DNA of 13,406 bases from an uncultured Clostridia bacterium (GCA_947629215.1 CANRCU010000033.1:1-13406), one strand, 5' to 3'. Counted from the stretch's first letter, positions 1 through 7,081 are shown. Numbers and translations: made by a program. Notes: generated from the sequence alone by a model not told the origin.

Positions 1-19
1 ACTGAAAAAAGGTTATGAT

Positions 20-181
20 ATGTATGTAAACAAAACCTTCAGACTGCCCGTAGGTATTGTTGACAGGCTTGAAAAACTGTCTGCCGAATATAATTTATCT
101 ATAAACAAAATCGTAATACAGTGCATTGAATACGCTTTGAACGATATGACGCCGATCCGGGAAAAAGACGACAAAAAATAA
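20..181 (+). CDS. Small ribbon-helix-helix (CopG/Arc-like) DNA-binding protein, possibly 5'-truncated
   Basis: Reading from ATG at 20 gives 53 residues ending at TAA 179-181. A short beta-strand (KTFRLP, residues 4-9) is followed by an amphipathic helix (about 10-24), a turn (NLSINK, 25-30) and a second helix (31-43), then a charged tail ending EKDDKK. This strand-helix-helix layout, with the LS-NK turn before helix 2, is that of ribbon-helix-helix repressors, which dimerise and bind DNA through the paired strands. An AAGG sequence 7 bases before the ATG supports this start, but the frame stays open to the window edge (position 2), so a longer protein is possible. It converges on glmU with a 35-base gap. 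No partner toxin or target operator is visible. Family assignment rests on the fold pattern only; the regulatory role is inferred. Confidence 0.6.
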   Translation: MYVNKTFRLPVGIVDRLEKLSAEYNLSINKIVIQCIEYALNDMTPIREKDDKK

Positions 182-206
182 AGTGGGTGCCGAAAACAAC
201 ACCCAC
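172..206 (-). terminator. Rho-independent terminator for glmU
   Basis: A perfect 7-bp stem (GTGGGTG 183-189 with CACCCAC 200-206) encloses a 10-base loop. On the minus strand it is followed by TTTATTTTTT, complementary to the A-rich end of the small plus-strand gene. It starts 10 bases after the glmU stop. On the plus strand no T-run follows the stem, so it should act mainly for glmU. Confidence 0.7.
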
Positions 207-216
207 ACATAAATGA

Positions 217-1578
217 TTATTTACCTGTTTTTATTCTCCAACCCTCTTTATTTTCCTGCCTTGATCTTGCGATAGCAAGGCTGTTTTCGGGTATATCCTT
301 TGTTATGGTCGAACCTGCCGCCGTATAAGCGCTCGCGCCGACTTCAACAGGCGCAACAAGGTTTGTATTGCAGCCTATAAACACATTATCGCCTATCTTG
401 CAGCGGAATTTGTTTTTGCCGTCATAGTTGACCGTGACCGTACCGCAGCCGAAGTTTACGCACTTGCCGACATCGGAATCGCCTACATAGGTAAGATGGC
501 TGACCTTGGTGCCGTCATCTATTGTCGAGTTCTTAATTTCGACAAAATCGCCTATTCTCACATGTTCGCCGACCTTGCTGTTGGGTCTGAGGTAAGCGTA
601 AGGACCAACTGTTGTGTAATTGTCAATATACGCGTCTATCATTGTGGAATTTTGCACCGTCACGCAATTTCTGACCGTTGACGAGGTTATCCTTGAATTC
701 GGTCCGATTATACAGTCTGAGCCTATCTCGGTCTTGCCCTCAATATAGCAGCCGGGCAATATTAAAGTATCGCTGCCGATCTTTACATCCTTGCCGATAT
801 ATGTATTTTCGGGGTCTTGCAATGTAACGCCGTTAAGCATATGAAAATCGTTTATGCGGCGTTTCATAACACGTGTTGCCTCGCCTAGCTGCAATTTGCT
901 GTTTATGCCAAGAAACTCGGTTTCGTCCTCAGCCTGCATTATACCGACTTTGCCGCCGTCATTTTTGATTATCTCAAGCGTATCCGTAAGATAATATTCG
1001 CCCTGCGCGTTGTTGTTTGTCAGCTTATCAAATGCGGAAACAAGCGCAGCGGATTTAAAGATATAAACGCCCGTATTTACTTCTTTGCAAGCCTTTTCTT
1101 CATCGGATGCGTCTTTCTGCTCAACTATTTTATCAAATTTATCACCGCTGCGAATAATTCTGCCATAACCCGTCGGTTCGTCAAGAAGCATCGAAACGAC
1201 CGTAACGGAGTTGCCCTCCGCGCTGTGCATTTCGGCAAGCTTTTTAAGAGTTTCGCCCTTGATGAGCGGTGTATCGCCGCAAAGCACAAGTATATCTTCA
1301 TCGCCGTTCAAAAATTCGCCTGCCTGCATAACGGCATGACCCGTGCCAAGCTGCTCTGCCTGTAAACCGAATTTGACCCTATCGCCTATCATTGCTTTGA
1401 CCATAGCGGACTGATGACCGACAATAACGCAAATATCGCTTGCGCCTGCCGCAATGCTCTCATCTATAACATAATCCACCATAGGTTTGTCAATAATCTT
1501 ATGCAGCACTTTCGGAACCTTCGATTTCATTCTTGTACCCTGCCCCGCCGCTAAAATAACAGCTTTAAAACTGCTCAT
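217..1578 (-). CDS. glmU: Bifunctional UDP-GlcNAc pyrophosphorylase / glucosamine-1-phosphate acetyltransferase
   Basis: GlmU acetylates glucosamine-1-phosphate and then couples it to UTP to form UDP-GlcNAc, the precursor of peptidoglycan and other glycans. It is a cytoplasmic trimeric enzyme. With the start at 1578 the protein has 453 residues, the normal family length. The N-terminal nucleotidyltransferase domain shows LAAGQGTRMKSKVPK (9-23) and CGDTPLI (100-106). The C-terminal half is a left-handed beta-helix of hexapeptide repeats with the acetyltransferase segment SHLTYVGDSDVG (His361, equivalent to the catalytic His of E. coli GlmU) and GCGTVTVNYDG. An in-frame ATG 21 bases upstream overlaps the ribosome binding site (GAGGTG, 1586-1591), which lies 7 bases before ATG 1578, so the shorter form is chosen. 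The gene has its own promoter and terminator and looks monocistronic; the common neighbours prs and spoVG are absent. Confidence 0.96.
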   Translation of the reverse strand: MSSFKAVILAAGQGTRMKSKVPKVLHKIIDKPMVDYVIDESIAAGASDICVIVGHQSAMVKAMIGDRVKFGLQAEQLGTGHAVMQAGEFLNGDEDILVLCGDTPLIKGETLKKLAEMHSAEGNSVTVVSMLLDEPTGYGRIIRSGDKFDKIVEQKDASDEEKACKEVNTGVYIFKSAALVSAFDKLTNNNAQGEYYLTDTLEIIKNDGGKVGIMQAEDETEFLGINSKLQLGEATRVMKRRINDFHMLNGVTLQDPENTYIGKDVKIGSDTLILPGCYIEGKTEIGSDCIIGPNSRITSSTVRNCVTVQNSTMIDAYIDNYTTVGPYAYLRPNSKVGEHVRIGDFVEIKNSTIDDGTKVSHLTYVGDSDVGKCVNFGCGTVTVNYDGKNKFRCKIGDNVFIGCNTNLVAPVEVGASAYTAAGSTITKDIPENSLAIARSRQENKEGWRIKTGK

Positions 1579-1585
1579 ATATAAA

Positions 1586-1591
1586 CACCTC
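1586..1591 (-). promoter_or_regulatory. Shine-Dalgarno deciding the glmU start
   Basis: GAGGTG on the minus strand lies 7 bases before ATG 1578. The alternative upstream ATG codons overlap or precede this site and have no purine-rich site of their own at a usable distance. Confidence 0.75.
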
Positions 1592-1618
1592 ATTTTCAAA
1601 AAAATAAATCATATAGAT

Positions 1619-1647
1619 ATTGTATATCATTATTGTAAATTTTTCAA
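1619..1647 (-). promoter_or_regulatory. Sigma-A-type promoter of glmU
   Basis: On the minus strand, TTGAAA (1642-1647) is separated by 17 bases from TACAAT (1619-1624). The predicted leader is about 35 bases. This is the only one of the six promoters read here without a TG extension before the -10 box. The region is very AT-rich, so chance matches are possible. Confidence 0.5.
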
Positions 1648-1685
1648 GTATCAATTTGAATATCATAAATTTTTTACGGAATATA

Positions 1686-1713
1686 TTGAAAAATCCGTGT
1701 ATTGTGGTATAAT
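1686..1713 (+). promoter_or_regulatory. Sigma-A-type promoter of the zinc-binding lipoprotein gene
   Basis: TTGAAA (1686-1691), a 16-base spacer and TATAAT (1708-1713) preceded by TGTGG, giving an extended -10. The predicted leader is about 40 bases. I found no convincing Zur-type palindrome around it. Confidence 0.65.
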
Positions 1714-1760
1714 ATGGATACGCCGCATCGACGTGAAAATATGATATGGGAGAGAAAAAG

Positions 1761-2621
1761 ATGAGAAAATTTATAATATTGCTGCTTTCCGTTTGCCTGA
1801 TAGGATGTTCGTCAAAAGAACAAGCGGACAACGGGCAGCTTAATGTTTACACAAGTTTTTACTGTATTTATGACCTGACAAGCAAGATAGCAGGCAACAA
1901 AGCACAGGTAACAAACCTTATACCCGCAGGTACGGAACCGCACGACTGGGAACCGACGCCAAAGGACATGGCTGCGCTTGAAAATGCGGATGTGCTTTTT
2001 TGCAGCGGATTGAATATGGAAGGCTGGCTTGATTCGGTAAAAAACTCAATAGATGTAAACGCTGTTGTACTGACTGACGAAGCGAAAATAGAAAACACAC
2101 AAGACGACCCGCATATATGGCTTGACCCGATGCTTGCAGACAAACTTGCTCAAAATATCCAAGCCGAACTTTCAAGACTTGACCCCGATAATGCAGATTA
2201 CTATTCGGCAAATTATACGGAGCTTTCGGATAAACTCAAAGCCCTTGACGCCGAATACAGAGAAACTCTTGAACCGTATAACGGTGAAAAGATAGTTGTC
2301 AGCCATAGGGCATACGGATATTTGTGCAGCGCCTATGGGCTTGAACAAGTCGCAATAGACGGGCTTGGAAGCGAAAGCGAACCCTCGCCGCAGCAAATGA
2401 AACAGATAATAGACACCATAAACAGCGAAGGGATAACCACGGTTTTTTATGAAGAGCTTATGAGTACAAAGGTCGCAGAACAAATATCCGAAGAAACAAA
2501 TGTGCGGCTTTTGCCGCTGAACCCCGTAGAGAACCTCGGGACCGACGACACAGGCAAAGAAAAGGATTATTTTGATATAATGGAAGAAAATCTACAAAAT
2601 CTGAAAGCGGGTTTTAAATAA
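1761..2621 (+). CDS. Zinc-type ABC transporter substrate-binding lipoprotein (ZnuA/AdcA family)
   Basis: This is a predicted extracytoplasmic, lipid-anchored metal-binding protein of the ZnuA/AdcA (cluster 9, PF01297) family, which hands Zn2+ or Mn2+ to an ABC permease. The 286-residue product has a lipoprotein signal peptide: positive MRK, a hydrophobic stretch, and lipobox LIGC with Cys16. Expected metal-site segments appear in order: EPHDWEPTP, DPHIWLDP and VSHRAYGYL (three His ligands), followed by EPSPQQM and VFYEELMS. The EPSP segment and spacing resemble zinc-type AdcA more than manganese-type PsaA; the His-rich loop of many ZnuA proteins is missing. The ATG at 1761 is preferred because GGGAG (1748-1752) lies 8 bases before it; the in-frame ATG at 1746 overlaps that site. 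No permease or ATPase gene is nearby, so it must work with a transporter encoded elsewhere. Metal specificity is inferred. Confidence 0.88.
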   Translation: MRKFIILLLSVCLIGCSSKEQADNGQLNVYTSFYCIYDLTSKIAGNKAQVTNLIPAGTEPHDWEPTPKDMAALENADVLFCSGLNMEGWLDSVKNSIDVNAVVLTDEAKIENTQDDPHIWLDPMLADKLAQNIQAELSRLDPDNADYYSANYTELSDKLKALDAEYRETLEPYNGEKIVVSHRAYGYLCSAYGLEQVAIDGLGSESEPSPQQMKQIIDTINSEGITTVFYEELMSTKVAEQISEETNVRLLPLNPVENLGTDDTGKEKDYFDIMEENLQNLKAGFK

Positions 2622-2631
2622 TACAGACAAG

Positions 2632-2666
2632 CAAAAGGGGCTGCCGAAAATTACTTTCGACAGCCC
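2632..2666 (-). terminator. Terminator between trpS and the lipoprotein gene
   Basis: A 12-bp stem with one mismatch (arms 2638-2649 and 2655-2666, loop of 5) lies between convergent genes. On the minus strand it is followed by CTTTTGC, a short U-tract, so it mainly suits the argF-trpS transcript. The plus strand lacks a T-run after the stem, but the hairpin may still serve the lipoprotein gene. Confidence 0.65.
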
Positions 2667-2685
2667 AAAGTCTATATAACTAAAC

Positions 2686-3687
2686 TTAATTCGGATAACC
2701 GACTTTCTTTTTGACTTTTCTGAGTGTTTTATTGGCTATATATGCGGCTTTTTCAGCGCCGTCTTTCATCACTTTATCAACAAAAGCCTTGTCGGCTGAA
2801 ATTTGCTTGAATTTTTCCTGAATGGGGCGTATTTCCTCGACAACGGCTTCCGCAACTCTTTTCTTGAAATCGCCGTAACCCATACCCTCAAATTCGACCG
2901 CGCTGTCCTCGGGCGTTTTGCCTATAATTGTCGAATAGATATTCAGCAGATTGCTTACACCCGGTTTATTTATCGAATCGTAACGCACCTCGGCTTCGCT
3001 GTCGGTCACGGCGCGTTTTATTTTATTGGCTATCAAATTAAGGTCGTCAAGAATAAAAATAACGTTATTATCATTATCGCTTTCGGACTTGCTCATTTTC
3101 TTTGTCGGTTCCTGCAGACCCGTTATCCTTGCGCCGACTTTGGCAATATAGGCATCGGGTACTTTGAACACATCGCCGTAGATATTGTTGAAACGCTCGG
3201 CTATATCCCTTGAAATTTCAAGATGCTGGCGCTGGTCTTCACCGACGGGTACAAGGTCTGCCCGGTAAAGCAAAATATCGCCTGCCATAAGCACGGGATA
3301 TGTGAAAAGCCCCGCATTGATATTATCGGCATGCTTGGCGGATTTATCTTTAAATTGAGTCATACGGCTAAGCTCGCCCATATAGGTAAAACAATTCAAT
3401 ATCCATGCAAGCTCGGCATGGGCGCTTACATCCGACTGAACATAAAGTATATTTTTTTCATGATCTATACCCAAAGCCATAAACAAAGCTACAAGGTCGC
3501 GAGTGCGTTTTCTCAGCGCCGCAGGATCCTGGCGCACGGTAAGAGCATGCATATTTGCAATGCCGTAAACGCAATTATATTCGTTCTGCAAATTTTTCCA
3601 ATTCCTCAATGCGCCAAGATAATTGCCAAGCGAAGGCACACCCGAAGGCTGCATTGCGGAATAAATTATTTTCTTTTCGTTTTCCAT
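2686..3687 (-). CDS. trpS: Tryptophan--tRNA ligase
   Basis: TrpS charges tRNA-Trp with tryptophan using ATP and is a class I aminoacyl-tRNA synthetase acting as a cytoplasmic homodimer. The 333-residue length is normal. The N-terminal part shows MQPSGVPSLGNYLGAL (12-27), where SLGN takes the place of the HIGH signature. Then come the GDILLYRADLVPVGEDQRQH segment (136-155) and KMSKS at 197-201. Start ATG 3687 has an AGG-type site (GAGG) about 8 bases upstream. It is the last gene of a minus-strand cluster, 27 bases after the membrane-protein gene. That gap is far too small for the T-box leader common before trpS in Firmicutes, so expression probably comes from the argF promoter. Confidence 0.96.
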   Translation of the reverse strand: MENEKKIIYSAMQPSGVPSLGNYLGALRNWKNLQNEYNCVYGIANMHALTVRQDPAALRKRTRDLVALFMALGIDHEKNILYVQSDVSAHAELAWILNCFTYMGELSRMTQFKDKSAKHADNINAGLFTYPVLMAGDILLYRADLVPVGEDQRQHLEISRDIAERFNNIYGDVFKVPDAYIAKVGARITGLQEPTKKMSKSESDNDNNVIFILDDLNLIANKIKRAVTDSEAEVRYDSINKPGVSNLLNIYSTIIGKTPEDSAVEFEGMGYGDFKKRVAEAVVEEIRPIQEKFKQISADKAFVDKVMKDGAEKAAYIANKTLRKVKKKVGYPN

Positions 3688-3714
3688 TTTAAAACCTCAT
3701 TATATTTTATTAAC

Positions 3715-4179
3715 TCAAAACAGCGTATACCAAAACAAAAGCACGACAGAGCCGACTGTCAGTTGTAACACAAACATACCGTTTGAAGACAATTTACTGC
3801 GGCAGACATCTGCAAGCCGTTCTTCGTATTTTTCATATTCTATGACCACATTTTCCATTTTGCCGTAAATATACGAAAGGTCAAGATTTAACGAAATATG
3901 CGGAAGTATTCTGTTGCCGTATATCATATCGTACTCATCGGGATAGTATTTTTGTATAAATTTTTCGGTAATGCAATAGCCTAACGCATATATCATCATC
4001 AAAAATATACCGTGCAGAAAAACTATCTCAATTATAATATCATGCAGACCTATGCCGAACAGCAATTCAAGCGCAGGCGGAACAACGGCAAAAAACAAAA
4101 AAACGGCAAGATAAAATTTTTTGTCCAATACCAAAAGAACAGCCCGGTTCTCGAAATTTTTTTGTTTTTCGTCAAACAC
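3715..4179 (-). CDS. Conserved-looking membrane protein of unknown function
   Basis: I do not recognise this 154-residue protein. It starts at GTG 4179, with AGGGGG (4187-4192) 7 bases upstream, inside the last codons of argF. Two adjacent hydrophobic helices (about 21-43 and 47-69) are joined by a short acidic loop. Then comes a polar middle with YYPDEYDMIYGNRILPH and a charged, probably cytoplasmic segment rich in Glu, Lys and Tyr (about 100-130). A last hydrophobic helix (about 134-153) ends at the C-terminus. Three membrane passes and no signal peptide or lipobox are predicted by eye. It begins 4 bases after the argF stop and ends 27 bases before trpS, so it is almost certainly co-transcribed and translationally coupled to argF. 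No catalytic motif is visible, and function cannot be assigned. Confidence 0.75.
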   Translation of the reverse strand: MFDEKQKNFENRAVLLVLDKKFYLAVFLFFAVVPPALELLFGIGLHDIIIEIVFLHGIFLMMIYALGYCITEKFIQKYYPDEYDMIYGNRILPHISLNLDLSYIYGKMENVVIEYEKYEERLADVCRSKLSSNGMFVLQLTVGSVVLLFWYTLF

Positions 4180-4183
4180 GCTC

Positions 4184-5179
4184 TTACCCCCTGAGAGATG
4201 CCACCATTACCGCCTTTATAGTATGCATACGGTTTTCAGCCTCGTCAAAAACAATTGACGCAGGGGATTCGAACACCTCGTGAGTAACTTCCATTTCATC
4301 TATTTTGAATTTACGGCTAATCTCTCTGCCTATGGAAGTGTTAAGGTCGTGGAATGCGGGCAGACAATGCATAAACAGCGCCTGTTCACCTGCCTTTTTC
4401 ATGACCTCGGCATTTACCTGATAGGGTTTTAGCTCTTTTATACGTTCTTCCCAGATATTGTCGGGTTCGCCCATAGATACCCATACATCGGTATATATTA
4501 TATCGGCATCTTTTACAGCCTCGTCAACATTATCGGTCAAAGTTATCTTTGCGCCGTTTTCATTCGCTATACTGCGGCATTTTTCGACAAGCTCGGCATT
4601 GGGGTGATATTTCTTAGGCGCGCAGGCGGTAAAATCCATACCCATTTTAGCCGAGGCTATCATAAGGCTGTTGCCCATATTATAACGCGCATCGCCCATA
4701 TAGACCAGTTTTATGCCTTTTATTCTGCCTTTGTGTTCTTTTATTGTCAGCATATCGGCAAGCACCTGCGTCGGGTGAAATTCGTTTGTTAAGCCGTTCC
4801 ACACCGGCACACCCGCATATTTTGCAAGCTCTTCGACTATTTCCTGACCGAAACCGCGGTATTCTATACCGTCATACATTCTGCCAAGCACTCTTGCGGT
4901 ATCGGCGATACTTTCCTTTTTGCCTATCTGAGAACCCGCAGGGTCAAGATATGTAACGCACATACCCAAATCGTACGCAGCCACCTCAAACGAACAGCGT
5001 GTACGCGTACTTGTCTTTTCGAAAATAAGCGCAATATTTTTGCCTCTCAGAAAATCCACAGGCTCGCCCGCTTTTTTCTTAGCCTTTAATTCGGCTGCCA
5101 GATCAAGCATATATTGTATTTCTTCGGGCGTAAAGTCCAGAAGAGTAAGCAGATGTCTGTTTTTCAAATTAACGCTCAT
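4184..5179 (-). CDS. argF: Ornithine carbamoyltransferase
   Basis: The enzyme transfers the carbamoyl group of carbamoyl phosphate to ornithine, giving citrulline in arginine synthesis; the reverse direction operates in the arginine deiminase pathway. The 331 residues match the family. Carbamoyl-phosphate motif STRTR is at 57-61, HPTQ at 135-138, the ornithine-binding DVWVSMGE at 231-238 and the catalytic-cysteine motif HCLP at 271-274. The sequence is close to the E. coli ArgF/ArgI and ArcB subgroup. ATG 5179 is preceded by GGAGGG (5185-5190) and a clear promoter. No other arginine gene lies in the window, so anabolic and catabolic roles cannot be separated (argF or arcB); anabolic is the default. 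It heads a cluster with the membrane protein and trpS. Confidence 0.94.
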   Translation of the reverse strand: MSVNLKNRHLLTLLDFTPEEIQYMLDLAAELKAKKKAGEPVDFLRGKNIALIFEKTSTRTRCSFEVAAYDLGMCVTYLDPAGSQIGKKESIADTARVLGRMYDGIEYRGFGQEIVEELAKYAGVPVWNGLTNEFHPTQVLADMLTIKEHKGRIKGIKLVYMGDARYNMGNSLMIASAKMGMDFTACAPKKYHPNAELVEKCRSIANENGAKITLTDNVDEAVKDADIIYTDVWVSMGEPDNIWEERIKELKPYQVNAEVMKKAGEQALFMHCLPAFHDLNTSIGREISRKFKIDEMEVTHEVFESPASIVFDEAENRMHTIKAVMVASLRG

Positions 5180-5208
5180 ATTATCCCTCCAAAATTTTCT
5201 ATATGCAT

Positions 5209-5237
5209 ATTATACCACAAGATAAACACGATTTCAA
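5209..5237 (-). promoter_or_regulatory. Sigma-A-type promoter of the argF cluster
   Basis: On the minus strand, TTGAAA (5232-5237), a 17-base spacer and a consensus TATAAT (5209-5214) preceded by TGTGG. The predicted leader is about 23 bases, too short for a riboswitch or T-box. Confidence 0.7.
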
Positions 5238-5242
5238 GTTGT

Positions 5243-5256
5243 TTGACGCAAGTCAA
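5243..5256. promoter_or_regulatory. Short perfect dyad just upstream of the argF -35 box
   Basis: TTGAC-GCAA-GTCAA is a perfect 5-bp dyad with a 4-base centre, ending 6 bases upstream of the -35 box. Its position suits an operator or activator site, but it does not match the ARG box that I know, and a 10-base dyad can occur by chance. Confidence 0.25.
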
Positions 5257-5300
5257 TAATATTCTCCCTTTGTGTATGGCAAGGACTTACCCGGCAATAT

Positions 5301-6980
5301 TTATATATAACAAAATCGGTCAACATCAAACAAACCTTTGTCGCCAAGTTTAAGGTGGGGTATAACAAGCAGCGATATAAAGCACAGCACCATAAATATG
5401 GAATTTGATGCATTCGAGCTGATCTCTTTTATAGCCCGATTTATCTTTTCAAACTCCTCGGCTGCTTTTTCGGCAGGCAGATCGGTCATGATACCGCCTA
5501 TCGGCAGAGGCATATATGCGATGACTTCCCCGTTTTTTACAACAGCTATACCGCCGCTTTTGCCAAGCGCATTGACAGCCGCTGCCATATCCCGTTCATT
5601 ATCGCCCGCAACGGTTATATTATGACTGTCATGCCCTATAGTCTGCGCAACGGCTCCGTTTTTTATATCAAAACCCGTTGCAAACGCCTTGCCGATGTTG
5701 CCCGTATTTTTATGCCTTTCGATATTTGCGACCATAACAAGCCCGTCCGAGGTTTCCCTGTAAACGGCATCGGTCAAAAGGCTGCCTTCTTTCATACATA
5801 TAACGGGTCTTTTCGGGTCGAATACCGGGCGCAACATATCGGCAGTAACATTGCCGATATGCACGGTATCGGTAACAGAGTTCGTCGGTGTTTTAACGGG
5901 ATAAGGCTCGTAGACCGCTTTACCGTTTTCCGCTACCTTATTGCCGTTAAAATATACCATTTCTATATTATTAAGTTCAAGCGAATCCGCAACGACTATA
6001 TCCGCCCAATATCCGGGAGCAATAGCGCCTCTCCTTTTCTGCCCGTATATTCTTGCGGGATTTATGGTCGCCATACATATTGCCGAAACTGGATCGAAGC
6101 CCAAGCCGATGGCGCGCCTTATACAATGCCTGATAGTTCCTTCTTTGAGTATTTCGTCAATATGCTTGTCGTCGGTACAAAAAGCAATCCTGTCTGTATT
6201 TTGCGGTGTTACGGCTTTTATCAGCTCTTCAAGATTTTTTGTACCCGTACCCTCGCGGATAAGCACATACATACCCTTCCCGACTTTTTCGACAGCCTCT
6301 TCTTTTGTCGAACATTCGTGATCGGTAAAGATATTTGCCGCAATATACGCGCAAAGTTCTTTCCCCGACAGCCCCGGAGCATGACCGTCTGTCATTGCAA
6401 GCCCCAATTTTTCAAGCACTTCGGGGACACAGCCTATAACGCCCGGATAGTTCATCATTTCGCCAAGCCCGATCAATTCATCCCCATATTCTTCCAGAAC
6501 AGCCTTTATATCGTTTGCATCAAGTTTTCCGCCCGAATTGTCAAACGGCGTTGCGGGAACGCAGCTTGGGACTGTAAAATTTGTATTTGCAGGCGTTGTA
6601 ACGGCATCGTCAAGCATATACAAAAGCCCGTTTTTGCCGCAGACATTGACTATCTCATGCGGGTCGGCAATAATTGTTGTCGTACCGTGCGGCAGCACCG
6701 CTTTTACATATTCGGACGGTATCAGCAAAGACGATTCTATATGCACGTGCGCATCGGTAAAGCCCGGCATTATGTATTTATCGGTAACATCGATCTCCTC
6801 TTCGCCCGAATATTCGCCTATGCCCACTATCCGCGCATCTGTCACAGCCACATCGGCTTTTATTATCCTGCGGTTGAACACATCCACCACATTGCCGTTT
6901 TTAAAAACAAGCTCTGCTTTTTCTGCGCCAAGCGCGGCTCTTATACGTTTTTTCTTCATATCTTCAATATATTTGTTCAT
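5301..6980 (-). CDS. ade: Adenine deaminase
   Basis: This amidohydrolase-superfamily metalloenzyme hydrolyses adenine to hypoxanthine and ammonia in purine salvage. The 559 residues fit the bacterial Ade/AdeC family. Metal-site segments appear in order: DAHVHIESS (His78, His80), GLGEMMNYPG (Glu174), TDGHAPGLSG (His200), TDHECS (His221) and CTDDKH (Asp270/271). The family C-terminal domain follows, with IGHDSHNI and MPLPIGGIM, and ends naturally at KGLFDVDRF. Start ATG 6980 has GAGGTG (6988-6993) 7 bases upstream. It diverges from the acyltransferase gene. About 120 bases separate it from argF with no clear terminator between them, so partial read-through into argF is possible. The predicted transcript starts only about 15 bases before the ATG, leaving no room for a purine riboswitch. 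Confidence 0.95.
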   Translation of the reverse strand: MNKYIEDMKKKRIRAALGAEKAELVFKNGNVVDVFNRRIIKADVAVTDARIVGIGEYSGEEEIDVTDKYIMPGFTDAHVHIESSLLIPSEYVKAVLPHGTTTIIADPHEIVNVCGKNGLLYMLDDAVTTPANTNFTVPSCVPATPFDNSGGKLDANDIKAVLEEYGDELIGLGEMMNYPGVIGCVPEVLEKLGLAMTDGHAPGLSGKELCAYIAANIFTDHECSTKEEAVEKVGKGMYVLIREGTGTKNLEELIKAVTPQNTDRIAFCTDDKHIDEILKEGTIRHCIRRAIGLGFDPVSAICMATINPARIYGQKRRGAIAPGYWADIVVADSLELNNIEMVYFNGNKVAENGKAVYEPYPVKTPTNSVTDTVHIGNVTADMLRPVFDPKRPVICMKEGSLLTDAVYRETSDGLVMVANIERHKNTGNIGKAFATGFDIKNGAVAQTIGHDSHNITVAGDNERDMAAAVNALGKSGGIAVVKNGEVIAYMPLPIGGIMTDLPAEKAAEEFEKINRAIKEISSNASNSIFMVLCFISLLVIPHLKLGDKGLFDVDRFCYI

Positions 6981-7001
6981 ATGCGCTCACCTCTTTTTTG
7001 T

Positions 7002-7030
7002 ATCATACCACATAAACAGCCTTTTTACAA
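7002..7030 (-). promoter_or_regulatory. Sigma-A-type promoter of ade
   Basis: On the minus strand, TTGTAA (7025-7030), a 17-base spacer and TATGAT (7002-7007) preceded by TGTGG. The predicted transcript begins just before the Shine-Dalgarno sequence. Confidence 0.55.
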
Positions 7031-7052
7031 CAGAAATATTCTTTTATGTCTA

Positions 7053-7081
7053 TTGCTTTTTTCTCGAATATATGTTATATT
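7053..7081 (+). promoter_or_regulatory. Sigma-A-type promoter of the acyltransferase gene
   Basis: TTGCTT (7053-7058), a 17-base spacer and TATATT (7076-7081) preceded by TATGT, an extended -10. The predicted leader is about 50 bases. It runs divergently from the ade promoter, with the two -35 boxes about 22 bases apart. Confidence 0.5.

Noticed and set aside
13..210. Minus-strand 65-codon frame at the left edge
   Set aside because: It overlaps the small ribbon-helix-helix gene and the glmU terminator hairpin; the plus-strand reading has a recognisable fold pattern and this one does not.
1608..1630. Imperfect AT-rich palindrome overlapping the glmU -10 box (TCATATA/TATATCA), considered as a Zur-like operator
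   Set aside because: One arm base mismatches, the region is almost all A and T, and it does not resemble the Zur, Fur or AdcR sites I know. Chance is a sufficient explanation.
3223..3768. 181-codon plus-strand frame opposite trpS
   Set aside because: It is antisense to the trpS catalytic region, has no family motif and has shadow-like composition.
5257..5300. Possible terminator after ade
   Set aside because: No stable hairpin followed by a U-tract can be drawn on the minus strand; the few complementary bases are too short.
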